Origin: Rubritalea squalenifaciens DSM 18772
Lineage (GTDB): Bacteria > Verrucomicrobiota > Verrucomicrobiia > Verrucomicrobiales > Akkermansiaceae
Reading direction: 5' to 3'
Assembly (NCBI RefSeq): GCF_900141815.1
Contig: NZ_FQYR01000004.1
Span: forward strand, 496,001-560,000
DNA length: 64,000 bases
The translations under genes and the position numbers were made by a program. Positions 33,581-42,103 of the stretch are shown piece by piece (position 1 is the stretch's first letter; each line of letters opens with the position of its first letter). The notes beneath the pieces are model-generated. The model saw only the letters and a program-made list of their open reading frames with translations. It was not told the DNA's origin and did not search any database.

Positions 33581-35108
33581 GGTAGGAGTGGGAGTAGTCG
33601 GTAGAAGACTTTGTCGGTTCCCGGAGGTGAATTGTCCGTGTAGCTGTCACTGCTGGTGGTCGGGACGAGTGGGGCGATATTACTCCAGGATGTCTCAGAA
33701 AAGGTCGTTGATCTCTGCACGTAGTAGTCGAGATTTGGCTGAAGGTTCAGAAACGAGAGCTGAATGTCTGACGGATTTCGGCTCAGTGCGGTGAGGACCG
33801 GATTCGCCGGTGCGAAATCCACATGCCAGGCCAGGGAGAAGGAGCTTTCTCCGCTGTTACTGGTGACTTGAAGGCTGTAGGTGGTATTGGGCTGGAGCCC
33901 CGTATTCCAGATGTGCTCTACATTGTCCTCGGAGCTGTCACTGGCTTGAATGAGACTGTCTCCAGAATCCAACAACTCTAGCCTGAGATTATCGAGTGAT
34001 TGGTAGCTGTAGGTGATATTGGATACTTCTCTTTGCCAGATAAGCGCAGCGGAGAGCCTGATCTCACCTGCTGGATAATTTGGTGTCGTGAAAGTGTAGG
34101 TGCGAACCTGATTGTTCGGGTTGCCACTCGTGGTTACGGAGTTTCGCGCCCAACCTCGGTGTGAGACATTGCCAGTGGAAGATTCCGCTTCTTCGATGAT
34201 GCGGTAGCTGTTGTAGATATTCAGCTCTCCTGCGCCGAAGGTGGAGTCCAGTGGTCTTGCCTCAGTCTGGGACCAGTTTGGAAATTCATCTTTGGTCGCG
34301 CCAGCGAGTAGACAGGCCTTGATCGTGTCCGGGTGGGAAGCGTCTGAATTGCCGGAAGAGAGAGCTTTATCTCGGATCAATTTCGCTGCACCAGCAGTGG
34401 CGCCTGTCGCGTTACTAGTCGATGTGAGTGGTCAGGTTTCTGCCGCCCTGTGCTGCCGGCATCATTCTCGAAGGTAGTATTGGTCAAGCCGTGGGAGTGG
34501 AGACCATCGGTACGACCTACGCTAATCGCGTTGTAGTTGCTGCCCCAAATGGGAGGGATGGCGGAATTGGCTCCATTGGCAACACCCACCACATTGACGA
34601 CATCTGAATCGATACAGAAGAAGTCGAAACGGGCGAGCAGGGCTTTGATGGTTTCTACTGAGTTTGAACCTTGGTAGGAGATGTAGGCATGAGAGATGAC
34701 ATCCGCGTTCGTGCTGCCTACGACTGGAGACCCGATAAAGGTGCTTAGAAAATGATTGGCGTCTCGCACACCAATCGTTTCCGTGTCCGGGGAGAGGCTG
34801 TAGGTGTTGCCAAAGAAGAGAGCGCCGACAGAGGTGGCGTGTCCTGAAGTTCCCGAGCTCGTATTGGAAATATTGGTGATGGTCTTCCCTGAAAATCTGG
34901 AATCACCGACATTGGGCATGTAATCGCCGTTGCTATTCGGAGCTTCAATGAGTTCAACGGTTGTGGACGCCCCGGACGGTAGTGAGTTTCCGTAATACCC
35001 GTTGTAGCCAAGCAGATCAAAATAGCCGACATCCTCCCGCCATCCGGCGTGAGCCAAGCCGGCTGTCAGTGTAAAAGTGAGGATGAGGTAAGATGAACAG
35101 GGTTTCAT
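33577..35108 (-). pseudogene. Frameshifted secreted subtilisin-like (S8) serine protease
   Basis: Two adjacent frames on one strand make a single S8-like protein. The first (35108 to 34377, 243 residues) has a signal peptide (TFTLTAGLAHAGW), the His motif SGHATSVGALFFGN, and the Asn region VGVANGANSAIPP. It loses frame after STGRQKPD. The second frame, open above a TTG at 34380, supplies TSTSNATGATAGAAKLI with the catalytic Ser, then a beta-rich C-terminal region to 33577. Removing two bases near 34433 (GACCACTC to GACCTC) restores KPDLTSTSNATG, the expected S8 sequence. The usual Asp of the triad appears as VELIEA. It is either a true recent inactivation or a sequencing error. Confidence 0.75.
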
Positions 35109-35131
35109 GTATTGGCAATGAAGCCCTGTTC
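35095..35131 (-). promoter_or_regulatory. 14-bp inverted repeat enclosing the protease start codon
   Basis: Arms 35095-35108 and 35118-35131 pair at 13 of 14 positions around a 9-nt spacer. In the minus-strand mRNA the AUG (35108-35106) is the first codon of the downstream arm, so the start would be buried in a stem. No ribosome binding site is visible. Confidence 0.5.
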
Positions 35132-35170
35132 CACATTGAAATCAAGCGGGAAAAAAGCGCTTGAAAGTCA

Positions 35171-36121
35171 TCAATCCTTAGAAGCCTTGGGATCCAAAGC
35201 ATCTCGCAGTCCGTCCCCAAGGAAGTTCAAGGCGAGTAGGGTGAGGGAGAAAAATGCTGCTGGGAAGGTGAGTTGCCAGAAGTTTGCTTCCATGCGGTCG
35301 GCGCCTTCCTTAATAAGGATGCCCCATGATGAGTTTGGGGGTTTCACGCCAAGTCCAAGGAATGAAAGTACTGACTCAAGTAGCATGATGCCTGGGACGG
35401 CAAGAGTCGTGTAGACAATGATTGGGCCGATGACATTCGGGAGAATGTGTCTGAATAGGATACGAGACCTAGTCAGTCCGAGAGAGACAGCAGCTTCAAC
35501 GAACTCTTGTTTTTTATATGACATGACTTGGGCGCGAACGATTCGGGCGATTGTCAGCCATCCGATGGCACCAATAGCCACAAAGAGAGGAATCAGTGTT
35601 GTAATCGGAGCGACGACCTCTCGCTCTAGTCCAGAAATTTCAATAATCCATTCAGTGAAATGGGAAGCAGGTTCGTCGACTACCATTGAGAACAAGATCA
35701 CAAGTACCAGGAAAGGGAGTGCGAAAAGGATATCGACTGCTCGCATCATTAAATCGTCAACTTTGCCGCCAGCATAGCCGGAAATAGCACCATAGATAAG
35801 CCCGATGAAAACAGCTACTGCTGTGGCCACAAGTCCCACTAGAAGCGAGACTCGTCCACCGTAAAGGACACGAGAAAAGAGATCTCTACCCAGGTGGTCT
35901 GTGCCAAAGATGTGATCTACAGAAGGTCCTGCAGCCACGTTTTCCAGATTGATGGCGTTTGGTGGTTTTACAAAGGGGAAAAATGGAATGATGAAGCAAA
36001 GGATCAGCATGATCAGAATAACGACCAAGCTAATCATGGAGGCTTTATTTTTTTTCAACCTGATCCATGCGTCTTTCCAGAGCGAGGTGCCTTCTTCGAT
36101 TTTTAAATTCTCGGAGCTCAT
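35171..36121 (-). CDS. oppC: Oligopeptide ABC transporter permease OppC-type
   Basis: 316 residues, about six membrane segments, with a short cytoplasmic N-terminus. The EAA loop that contacts the ATPase is EFVEAAVSLGLTRSRILFRHILPN, shown here only by its ends (EFVEAAVSLG and ILFRHILPN). It ends GDGLRDALDPKAS, typical of OppC/DppC. With the adjacent oppB-type permease and binding protein it forms a peptide importer; no ATPase genes lie on this strand. The last gene of the oppA-oppB-oppC order. Confidence 0.92.
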   Translation of the reverse strand: MSSENLKIEEGTSLWKDAWIRLKKNKASMISLVVILIMLILCFIIPFFPFVKPPNAINLENVAAGPSVDHIFGTDHLGRDLFSRVLYGGRVSLLVGLVATAVAVFIGLIYGAISGYAGGKVDDLMMRAVDILFALPFLVLVILFSMVVDEPASHFTEWIIEISGLEREVVAPITTLIPLFVAIGAIGWLTIARIVRAQVMSYKKQEFVEAAVSLGLTRSRILFRHILPNVIGPIIVYTTLAVPGIMLLESVLSFLGLGVKPPNSSWGILIKEGADRMEANFWQLTFPAAFFSLTLLALNFLGDGLRDALDPKASKD

Positions 36122-36133
36122 TGAAATGGTAGG

Positions 36134-37051
36134 TTAGGCGTTACGGAGGCGTGGGTTGAGAGCGATTTGTGCGAGGTCCACCAGTAGGTTGGCGACCACG
36201 ATGAGGAAACCGTAGAAGAGGACTAGACCTTGAATGAGGAAGTATTCGCGGTCATTTGCTGCATTGATGAAGTGTTGCCCCATGCCTGGTACTTGAAAGA
36301 TGGTTTCGATAACAAAGGATCCAGAAATCATGGCTGCAAAGGCTGGGCCAAGGAATGAGACTGATGGTAAGAGGCCGCCGCGTAATGTATGCTTCCAGAT
36401 AATGGTTTTTAGAGGTACGCCTTTAGCGTGTGCCGTGCGCACGTAGTCTTGGGATAGTACGTCTAGCATTCCTCCTCGAGCCAGGCGTGCAATGTAAGCT
36501 GCGTTTACCATTCCTAGTGTGATAGCTGGTAGAATCCAGTCAGTGGGAGAGTTCCAGCCAGCTACATTGAGGGACTTAAAGCCAAGGCCGCCAATGATGG
36601 CCAGAAGTGGTCCAATAACAAAGCTGGGGAGGCAGATGCCCAGCATGGCCAAGGTCAAAGAGCCATAGTCAATCCAGGTGTTTTTCTTAACGGCTGAAAT
36701 GACCCCAATAGGGATGCCTACTAGAATGGCGATGCCGATCGATGCGATACCCAATGAGAGAGAGACTGGGAAAGACTGAGAGATGATGTCCATGACCGTG
36801 CGCTCACGCTTAATCATGACTCCCAGATCTTGTTTCAAAACAAGATTGGATAGGTATTTGCCATATTGAACAGGGACAGGTTTATCCAAGGCAAAACGTT
36901 CCATCATTTGTTTCTCAACGTGGGGGGGGAGAGCTCTTTCCTCTGTGAATGGGCTGCCAGGCATGAGGCGCACGAGTACAAAGGTGATGGTGAGTAGCAC
37001 AAATAGAGTGACTATCCCCTGTACAAGTCTAGTTAATATGATCTTGAGCAT
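36134..37051 (-). CDS. oppB: Oligopeptide ABC transporter permease OppB-type
   Basis: 305 residues, six membrane segments. N-terminal LKIILTRLVQGIVTLFVLLT and the following PGSPF are typical of OppB. The EAA region reads DYVRTAHAKGVPLKTIIWKH, and the C-terminal membrane helix leads to ALNPRLRNA. It pairs with oppC, 12 bp downstream, and follows oppA by 12 bp, so the three are one operon. Confidence 0.93.
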   Translation of the reverse strand: MLKIILTRLVQGIVTLFVLLTITFVLVRLMPGSPFTEERALPPHVEKQMMERFALDKPVPVQYGKYLSNLVLKQDLGVMIKRERTVMDIISQSFPVSLSLGIASIGIAILVGIPIGVISAVKKNTWIDYGSLTLAMLGICLPSFVIGPLLAIIGGLGFKSLNVAGWNSPTDWILPAITLGMVNAAYIARLARGGMLDVLSQDYVRTAHAKGVPLKTIIWKHTLRGGLLPSVSFLGPAFAAMISGSFVIETIFQVPGMGQHFINAANDREYFLIQGLVLFYGFLIVVANLLVDLAQIALNPRLRNA

Positions 37052-37063
37052 GGTGTGGAAAAA

Positions 37064-38941
37064 TTACTTGGCTGCTGGAATAAGTTCGATCTGCTTGTAT
37101 GGATGGTTGTCCAGTAGAAGAGGTGTGTAGTTTTTCACCGCAGGGTGGATGAGATAGTTACGAGAGTACCAGGCGACAGGCATGATTGCATGGCTCTCCA
37201 GAAAAATACGTTCAGCTTCTTGAAGTTTAGTAAACCTGGCCTCTTCATCGGCGATCTTGCCAGCTTCTTTTAGTTTGCCTTCGAAGTTCGCATCAGCAAA
37301 GCCGGTATTGTTGTTCGCATTGCCTTCCGTCCACATCTCCAGGAAAGTGAGAGGGTCAAGGTAGTCTCCAATCCAGCCACCACCAGCGATGTCGTAGTCG
37401 CCTTCATGCATGGCTGTTAAGTAAGCGGCCCACTCTTTATTTTCGATTTCAACGTTGATGTTCAAGTTCTCTAGGAAAGATGCTTGGACGGCTTCAGCCA
37501 TAGTACGTGCAGTTTCTCTTGAGGCGATGAGTATTTTGATTCTAGGGAAGCCTTCTCCATTTGGATAGCCCGCGTCGGCCAACAATTTCCTAGCTTTTTC
37601 GATGTCGTAGTCGATTACATGTGGTGGGTCATAGCCTTCCATCGGAGGTGTTATGGCATAGGCTGGCTTGTAGCCACGGAGAATCTTTTCACTAATTGTG
37701 TTTTTGTCGATACAGAGGGATAAAGCTTCTCTGACTCGAACGTCATCCAGAGGTTTACGTTTTGTGTTACAACGGTAGAAGATACAGCCTACGTAGATGT
37801 CTTGTCTGAGTAATTCTGGCTGCTTGACCTTGATCTCATCAATGACTTCTGAGGGGAGTCCGCTGGTGATGTGGACTTGCTCGTCCATAAACATGCGAGC
37901 TTCAGTGTAGAGATTATTGATGGGAAGGAAACGGACTCCATCGAGCTTTACATTCTCCGCGTCCCAGTAGTGTGGGTTGCGCTCGGTGTCCACGGAGTGG
38001 TTCATTCTCCATGATTTCAGTTGGAAGGGGCCATTGCTCACCATGTTTTCTGGCGATGTCCATTCTGTGAAGTAGGCGCTCATGTCGCCCTTGCCCAAGT
38101 CCATTATGAGATGCTTGGGAACGGGGTACCAAGTGAAATGCTTGGTTAGCTGGGGTAGGAAAGTTGTGGGGCCTCGTAGCTCTAGTTTTAGAGTGTATTC
38201 ATCAAGGGCTGTTACGCCGACATGGGCTTTGTCCCAGAGGTCAACACCCTCCGCTTGTCTGTATTCAATCAGGCGATCTAGAATTAAGTTCTGAGTCTCT
38301 GTGCTGATAGTGTCGGGCCATGGGAAACTGGCCAGATTAGCTTTAATAGATTCTAGGTCTTTCAGTTCGAGGTTGTCTAGGCCAGTCTTTGCGTATTGAT
38401 TCTCTGCATCCTCTGAGGGTTGGAAGGCGATCTCTTTGAGGGTGTCCCACTTGACTGGGAAATTCGGATCTTGGCCGCAAAGGATGAAGCCGAGCTCAGA
38501 TCGATTGTATTGTTTGGCATTCTTGAGGAAGTACAGCATCTCGACGAATGGGGAAGCCGTCTCTGGACGGAGCATGCGATGGTAGGCAAATACAAAATCT
38601 TCGGAAGTTACAGGGGTTCCATCGGACCATTTTGCATTCTTGCGTAGATTGAAAGTCCAGACAGACTTGTCCTCATTGTGAGTCCAGCTCTCAGCTGCAC
38701 CGGGAAGCTGAGATTTGTCGTGTACTGGGTCATCCTGGACGAGGCCTTCAAACAACGCTCTGAGTATTTTACTTTCGGTGACTCCGGAAACACGGTGTGG
38801 ATCCAAACCTTTAGGTTCGTTTCCGTTACCCATGATGAGGATGTCTTCTCTGTTAGCTGTAGTGATTTGAGTCTCCTTTTGGCAGCTCGAGAGCAGAGAA
38901 AACGCCAGTCCTGTGGCTAAAATGGATGTGAGAAATCGCAT
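37064..38941 (-). CDS. oppA: Oligopeptide-binding lipoprotein (SBP family 5)
   Basis: 625 residues. A lipoprotein signal with lipobox LLSSC puts the mature N-terminal Cys at residue 20. Family-5 binding-protein features: EPKGLDPHRVSG, LRKNAKWSDGTPVTSEDFVFAYHRML split as two motifs (KWSDGTPVTSEDF and AYHRML), MVSNGPFQLKSW, and WIGDYLDPLTFLEMW. It is about 80 residues longer than typical OppA, with extra sequence near residues 145-225. It would deliver peptides to the OppB/OppC permeases on the same operon. Confidence 0.92.
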   Translation of the reverse strand: MRFLTSILATGLAFSLLSSCQKETQITTANREDILIMGNGNEPKGLDPHRVSGVTESKILRALFEGLVQDDPVHDKSQLPGAAESWTHNEDKSVWTFNLRKNAKWSDGTPVTSEDFVFAYHRMLRPETASPFVEMLYFLKNAKQYNRSELGFILCGQDPNFPVKWDTLKEIAFQPSEDAENQYAKTGLDNLELKDLESIKANLASFPWPDTISTETQNLILDRLIEYRQAEGVDLWDKAHVGVTALDEYTLKLELRGPTTFLPQLTKHFTWYPVPKHLIMDLGKGDMSAYFTEWTSPENMVSNGPFQLKSWRMNHSVDTERNPHYWDAENVKLDGVRFLPINNLYTEARMFMDEQVHITSGLPSEVIDEIKVKQPELLRQDIYVGCIFYRCNTKRKPLDDVRVREALSLCIDKNTISEKILRGYKPAYAITPPMEGYDPPHVIDYDIEKARKLLADAGYPNGEGFPRIKILIASRETARTMAEAVQASFLENLNINVEIENKEWAAYLTAMHEGDYDIAGGGWIGDYLDPLTFLEMWTEGNANNNTGFADANFEGKLKEAGKIADEEARFTKLQEAERIFLESHAIMPVAWYSRNYLIHPAVKNYTPLLLDNHPYKQIELIPAAK

Positions 38942-39089
38942 TGCGTGTGCAACTTGGATGATTGTTGGACGCGATGCAGCCTTTTTCTTTGGGAATTTTT
39001 AAAGAAAGCGGTTCTTGATTTCGTAGAAACTGTGTCATAAAAGCCAGCACATGGCTCGCCACTGTGCTTGGTGGACCTTATTTTTTTAT

Positions 39090-40445
39090 ATGAAAGCCTA
39101 TTTCATAAGACGATTTTTGTTGGTGATTCCTACGTTGCTGGGAATCACATTAATGGTATTCACCGTATCGAGATTCGCTCCTGGAGGACCCTATGAGCAG
39201 GCATTACAGGCCGCCGCCGCTGGTGCCAGTGAAGGTGGTGGAAAAAGTTCAGGTGATGGGAAGAGTGATACCCTCTCCGAAGACCAGAAGGAAAGTCTCG
39301 AAGAGCAGTTCGGTCTAGATAAGCCTTTGCTCATTGGCTATCTCCAGTGGTTGGGACTGAAGCCCAAAGAGGATTTAATCTCCAAAAAGGAATATGGTGG
39401 GGAGTCTATCGATGATGAAGTAGACACTAATAGTGAAGTTCGTTTTGTTCTGAAGGGGAGTGATCGCTTGGTGTCCGCAAAGATTATAAGACAGGACGGC
39501 TCTGCTGAACTGGAAAGTTTCAAATATCTTGATGGCGATGGCGGTGACCCCGCTTCCGATGGATGGGAAATCCGCATCGAGAGTCCGCAGGATCGTAAGG
39601 AGAGATGGTCTCGACGTGAGAAAAGGCCAGCCAATGAGTGTCCTAAAGTCTATGATTTCAGAGCTGTAGCTTATCAGAACAGATTCTCAGGGGTGCTGCA
39701 GGGGGATTTTGGCGAATCTAATGTTTATGGAGAGCCTGTTTGGGATCTTATCCTACAGCGTATTCCCATTGCTTTGTACTTTGGTATATTATCTACAATC
39801 ATTATTTATGGTACCTGTATTCCTCTGGGTATTTTTAAGGCGATCAACCATCGTTCGATCTTTGATAACCTGAGTTCGGTCTTGATTTTCATCGGTTATG
39901 CGATTCCCGGGTATGCCCTAGGTGCTGTACTTGTTGTTTTCCTAGGTGCTCGTATGGGATGGTTTCCAATCTTCGGTCTAGTGAGTGAGAATTTTTCGGA
40001 GTTGAGTGTATGGGATCAGATAAAAGATCTCGCTCATCATACAGTGCTACCTCTGGTTTGTTATGTAATTAGTGGTTTTGCTTTCCTGACGATGATGATG
40101 AAAAACAACCTGATGGACAATCTCTCAGCGGATTATGTTCGTACTGCGATGTCTAAAGGTGTGACTTTCCGCAAGGCTGTGATTGGTCACGCTTTCAGGA
40201 ATTCTTTTATTCCTATTGCGACAGGTCTTGGGCATTTGGTCTCTCTTTTTGTAGGTGGTAGCATGTTGATCGAGAATGTTTTCGATATTCAGGGATTTGG
40301 TTTGCTCCAATTTCAAGCAGTGTCAGCCAATGACACTGAGGTGATCATGGGAACGCTCACAATCAGTGCATTCCTCATGTTGATAGGTAACATTCTCTCT
40401 GACTTCATTGTTGCTCTAGTCGATCCTCGTATCAAATTCAACTAA
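39090..40445 (+). CDS. yejB: YejB-type peptide ABC permease with a ~100-residue periplasmic insert
   Basis: About 451 residues from the ATG at 39090 (MKAYFIRRFLLVIPTLLG), the usual YejB start; an ATG at 39051 would add 13 residues with no clear function. After APGGPYEQ and a linker comes the family segment LEEQFGLDKPLLIGYLQWLGL. Then an insert of roughly residues 90-192 (KEDLISKKEYGG to PKVYDFRAVA) precedes YQNRFSGVLQGDFGESNVYG, where YejB normally continues directly. Five further membrane segments and the EAA loop DYVRTAMSKGVTFRKAVIGH follow. The insert lies in the first periplasmic loop. The system imports peptides; Yej in E. coli also takes up microcin C. Confidence 0.88.
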   Translation: MKAYFIRRFLLVIPTLLGITLMVFTVSRFAPGGPYEQALQAAAAGASEGGGKSSGDGKSDTLSEDQKESLEEQFGLDKPLLIGYLQWLGLKPKEDLISKKEYGGESIDDEVDTNSEVRFVLKGSDRLVSAKIIRQDGSAELESFKYLDGDGGDPASDGWEIRIESPQDRKERWSRREKRPANECPKVYDFRAVAYQNRFSGVLQGDFGESNVYGEPVWDLILQRIPIALYFGILSTIIIYGTCIPLGIFKAINHRSIFDNLSSVLIFIGYAIPGYALGAVLVVFLGARMGWFPIFGLVSENFSELSVWDQIKDLAHHTVLPLVCYVISGFAFLTMMMKNNLMDNLSADYVRTAMSKGVTFRKAVIGHAFRNSFIPIATGLGHLVSLFVGGSMLIENVFDIQGFGLLQFQAVSANDTEVIMGTLTISAFLMLIGNILSDFIVALVDPRIKFN

Positions 40446-40501
40446 CCAGCTCCGCGCTGGACGAATTACGTCATTATACTTCTCTCAACGAACTTTCAAT
40501 C

Positions 40502-42091
40502 ATGCGCAAAATAGCTTGGTTTCTGATAATTATCTCTGTCCTGTCGGCCATTGCTGAGCCGTTAGGCTTGAAGCTGCCCACCGTTAGTTGGGCTTTTAAT
40601 ACATGCTATAATACCGACTTTCTGATGGCCACTTTTGGCGAAGGAGAGTCTGCCTATAAGTTCGCATGGTTCGGTTATTTAGTCAGCTTGGTGGGGATAG
40701 CTGTTGCAGTGTTCCTCTTGATAGAATTTCCTAAAGGTAAGGAGCTGTTACCGACAACAAAGCGCCGTATACAGCGCTTTAAAGACAATACACGCGGAAT
40801 GGTGTCTCTGGTAATCATTGCAGTGATGGTCTTCTTGGCTAGCTTGGACCAACTAGTTGTAGGGAAGAAGGCTCTCTATGTTAGTTATCAGGGGCAGACC
40901 TATTGCCCGGCTTTCATGAGAACTGTGCTCTATGGTAAAGATCTGGGAGTGACTGGCGATATGGCAGGTGCTGAGGTAAATTATCGTAAGCTTAAGAAGC
41001 GTTTTGAAGAAGAGGGCAGCGGCACAGTCATCATGCCTCTAATTCCCTACGACCCAACTCAGGATACCGCGAAGGTGCCTGCTAAAAAGCTAAAGACCAA
41101 TGAGGGTAAGCTTTTGGACGAGAAGGGCAATCCTCTGGATGGACGTGCGGCAACTCTCTATGACGACGACTCCGAGAGGCAGAAGCTGATCTACGAATAC
41201 CGTGAAGGTGTGCGTCAGGGACGTGTGGAAGGCCGCGACGAAAAAGGGGGGCGAATCTATGAGGCATACTATGATAAAGGTGAACTCGTAGAAGGGTCTC
41301 AGCGATTCAGCGGGGAAGGGATGACTATGGAGGAATATCTGTCTTCTGGAGACAATACGCTCTACAAAGTGTTCTTCCATGCAGCACCGCCTATGCCGAG
41401 CAGTGGCCATTTGCTCGGGACAACAGGGAAGGGCAGTGATCTGGCGGCCTATCTTTATGGCGGTTTGCAGGTGAACATCCGGGCTGCTCTCATTTACATA
41501 CCGGCAATTTACTTAATCGGGATCACCTTTGGCCTATTGATGGGCTTTTTTGGCGGTTGGTTTGATCTGATCTTTCAGCGTATCATTGAGATTTTCTCTA
41601 CGATACCGTTTCTATTCGTTGTGATCATTTTCAGTAGTTTGGTTCCCTCAAATAACCGTGGACTGATGATGATTTTGCTAATCTTGGTAGCCTTTGGCTG
41701 GATGAGTATGACTTATCTAATGCGTACTGCGGCTCTGAGAGAGAAGGCTCGTGACTACGTGGCTGCAGCGCGCGTTTCTGGAGCATCAACAAACAGGATT
41801 ATTTTCAGCCATATTCTCCCTAACACCGTAGCTATTCTGGTGACACTAGTTCCTTTCAGTGTGTCTGGCATTATTATGTCTCTGACGGCGCTCGATTATC
41901 TAGGCTTTGGTTTGCCACCGGAGTACGCGACTTGGGGTACACTGCTCAAAGAGGGGTTGAATAGCTTTTCCAAACCTTGGTTGGTGACATCTGCGTTTAC
42001 GGTCTTGGTTTCAACGCTTATCCTTGTGACTTTCGTGGGCGAAGCGGTGCGGGATGCCTTTGATCCTAAGAAATTTACAACCTATAAGTAG
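40502..42091 (+). CDS. yejE: YejE-type peptide ABC permease with N-terminal and MORN-like inserts
   Basis: 529 residues, against about 340 in E. coli YejE. Extra features: an N-terminal extension with two membrane segments (residues ~1-85), and a ~100-residue insert (about 185-292) in the periplasmic region before SSGHLLGTTGKGSDLAAYL. The insert includes tandem MORN-2/YwqK-like strands (YEYREGVRQGRVEG, YEAYYDKGELVEGSQRF). The permease core is normal: membrane segments, EAA loop DYVAAARVSGASTNRIIFSH, and the end EAVRDAFDPKKF. It follows yejB by 56 bp and precedes the binding protein by 12 bp. Confidence 0.88.
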   Translation: MRKIAWFLIIISVLSAIAEPLGLKLPTVSWAFNTCYNTDFLMATFGEGESAYKFAWFGYLVSLVGIAVAVFLLIEFPKGKELLPTTKRRIQRFKDNTRGMVSLVIIAVMVFLASLDQLVVGKKALYVSYQGQTYCPAFMRTVLYGKDLGVTGDMAGAEVNYRKLKKRFEEEGSGTVIMPLIPYDPTQDTAKVPAKKLKTNEGKLLDEKGNPLDGRAATLYDDDSERQKLIYEYREGVRQGRVEGRDEKGGRIYEAYYDKGELVEGSQRFSGEGMTMEEYLSSGDNTLYKVFFHAAPPMPSSGHLLGTTGKGSDLAAYLYGGLQVNIRAALIYIPAIYLIGITFGLLMGFFGGWFDLIFQRIIEIFSTIPFLFVVIIFSSLVPSNNRGLMMILLILVAFGWMSMTYLMRTAALREKARDYVAAARVSGASTNRIIFSHILPNTVAILVTLVPFSVSGIIMSLTALDYLGFGLPPEYATWGTLLKEGLNSFSKPWLVTSAFTVLVSTLILVTFVGEAVRDAFDPKKFTTYK

Positions 42092-42103
42092 TCGAATAGA
42101 TTT

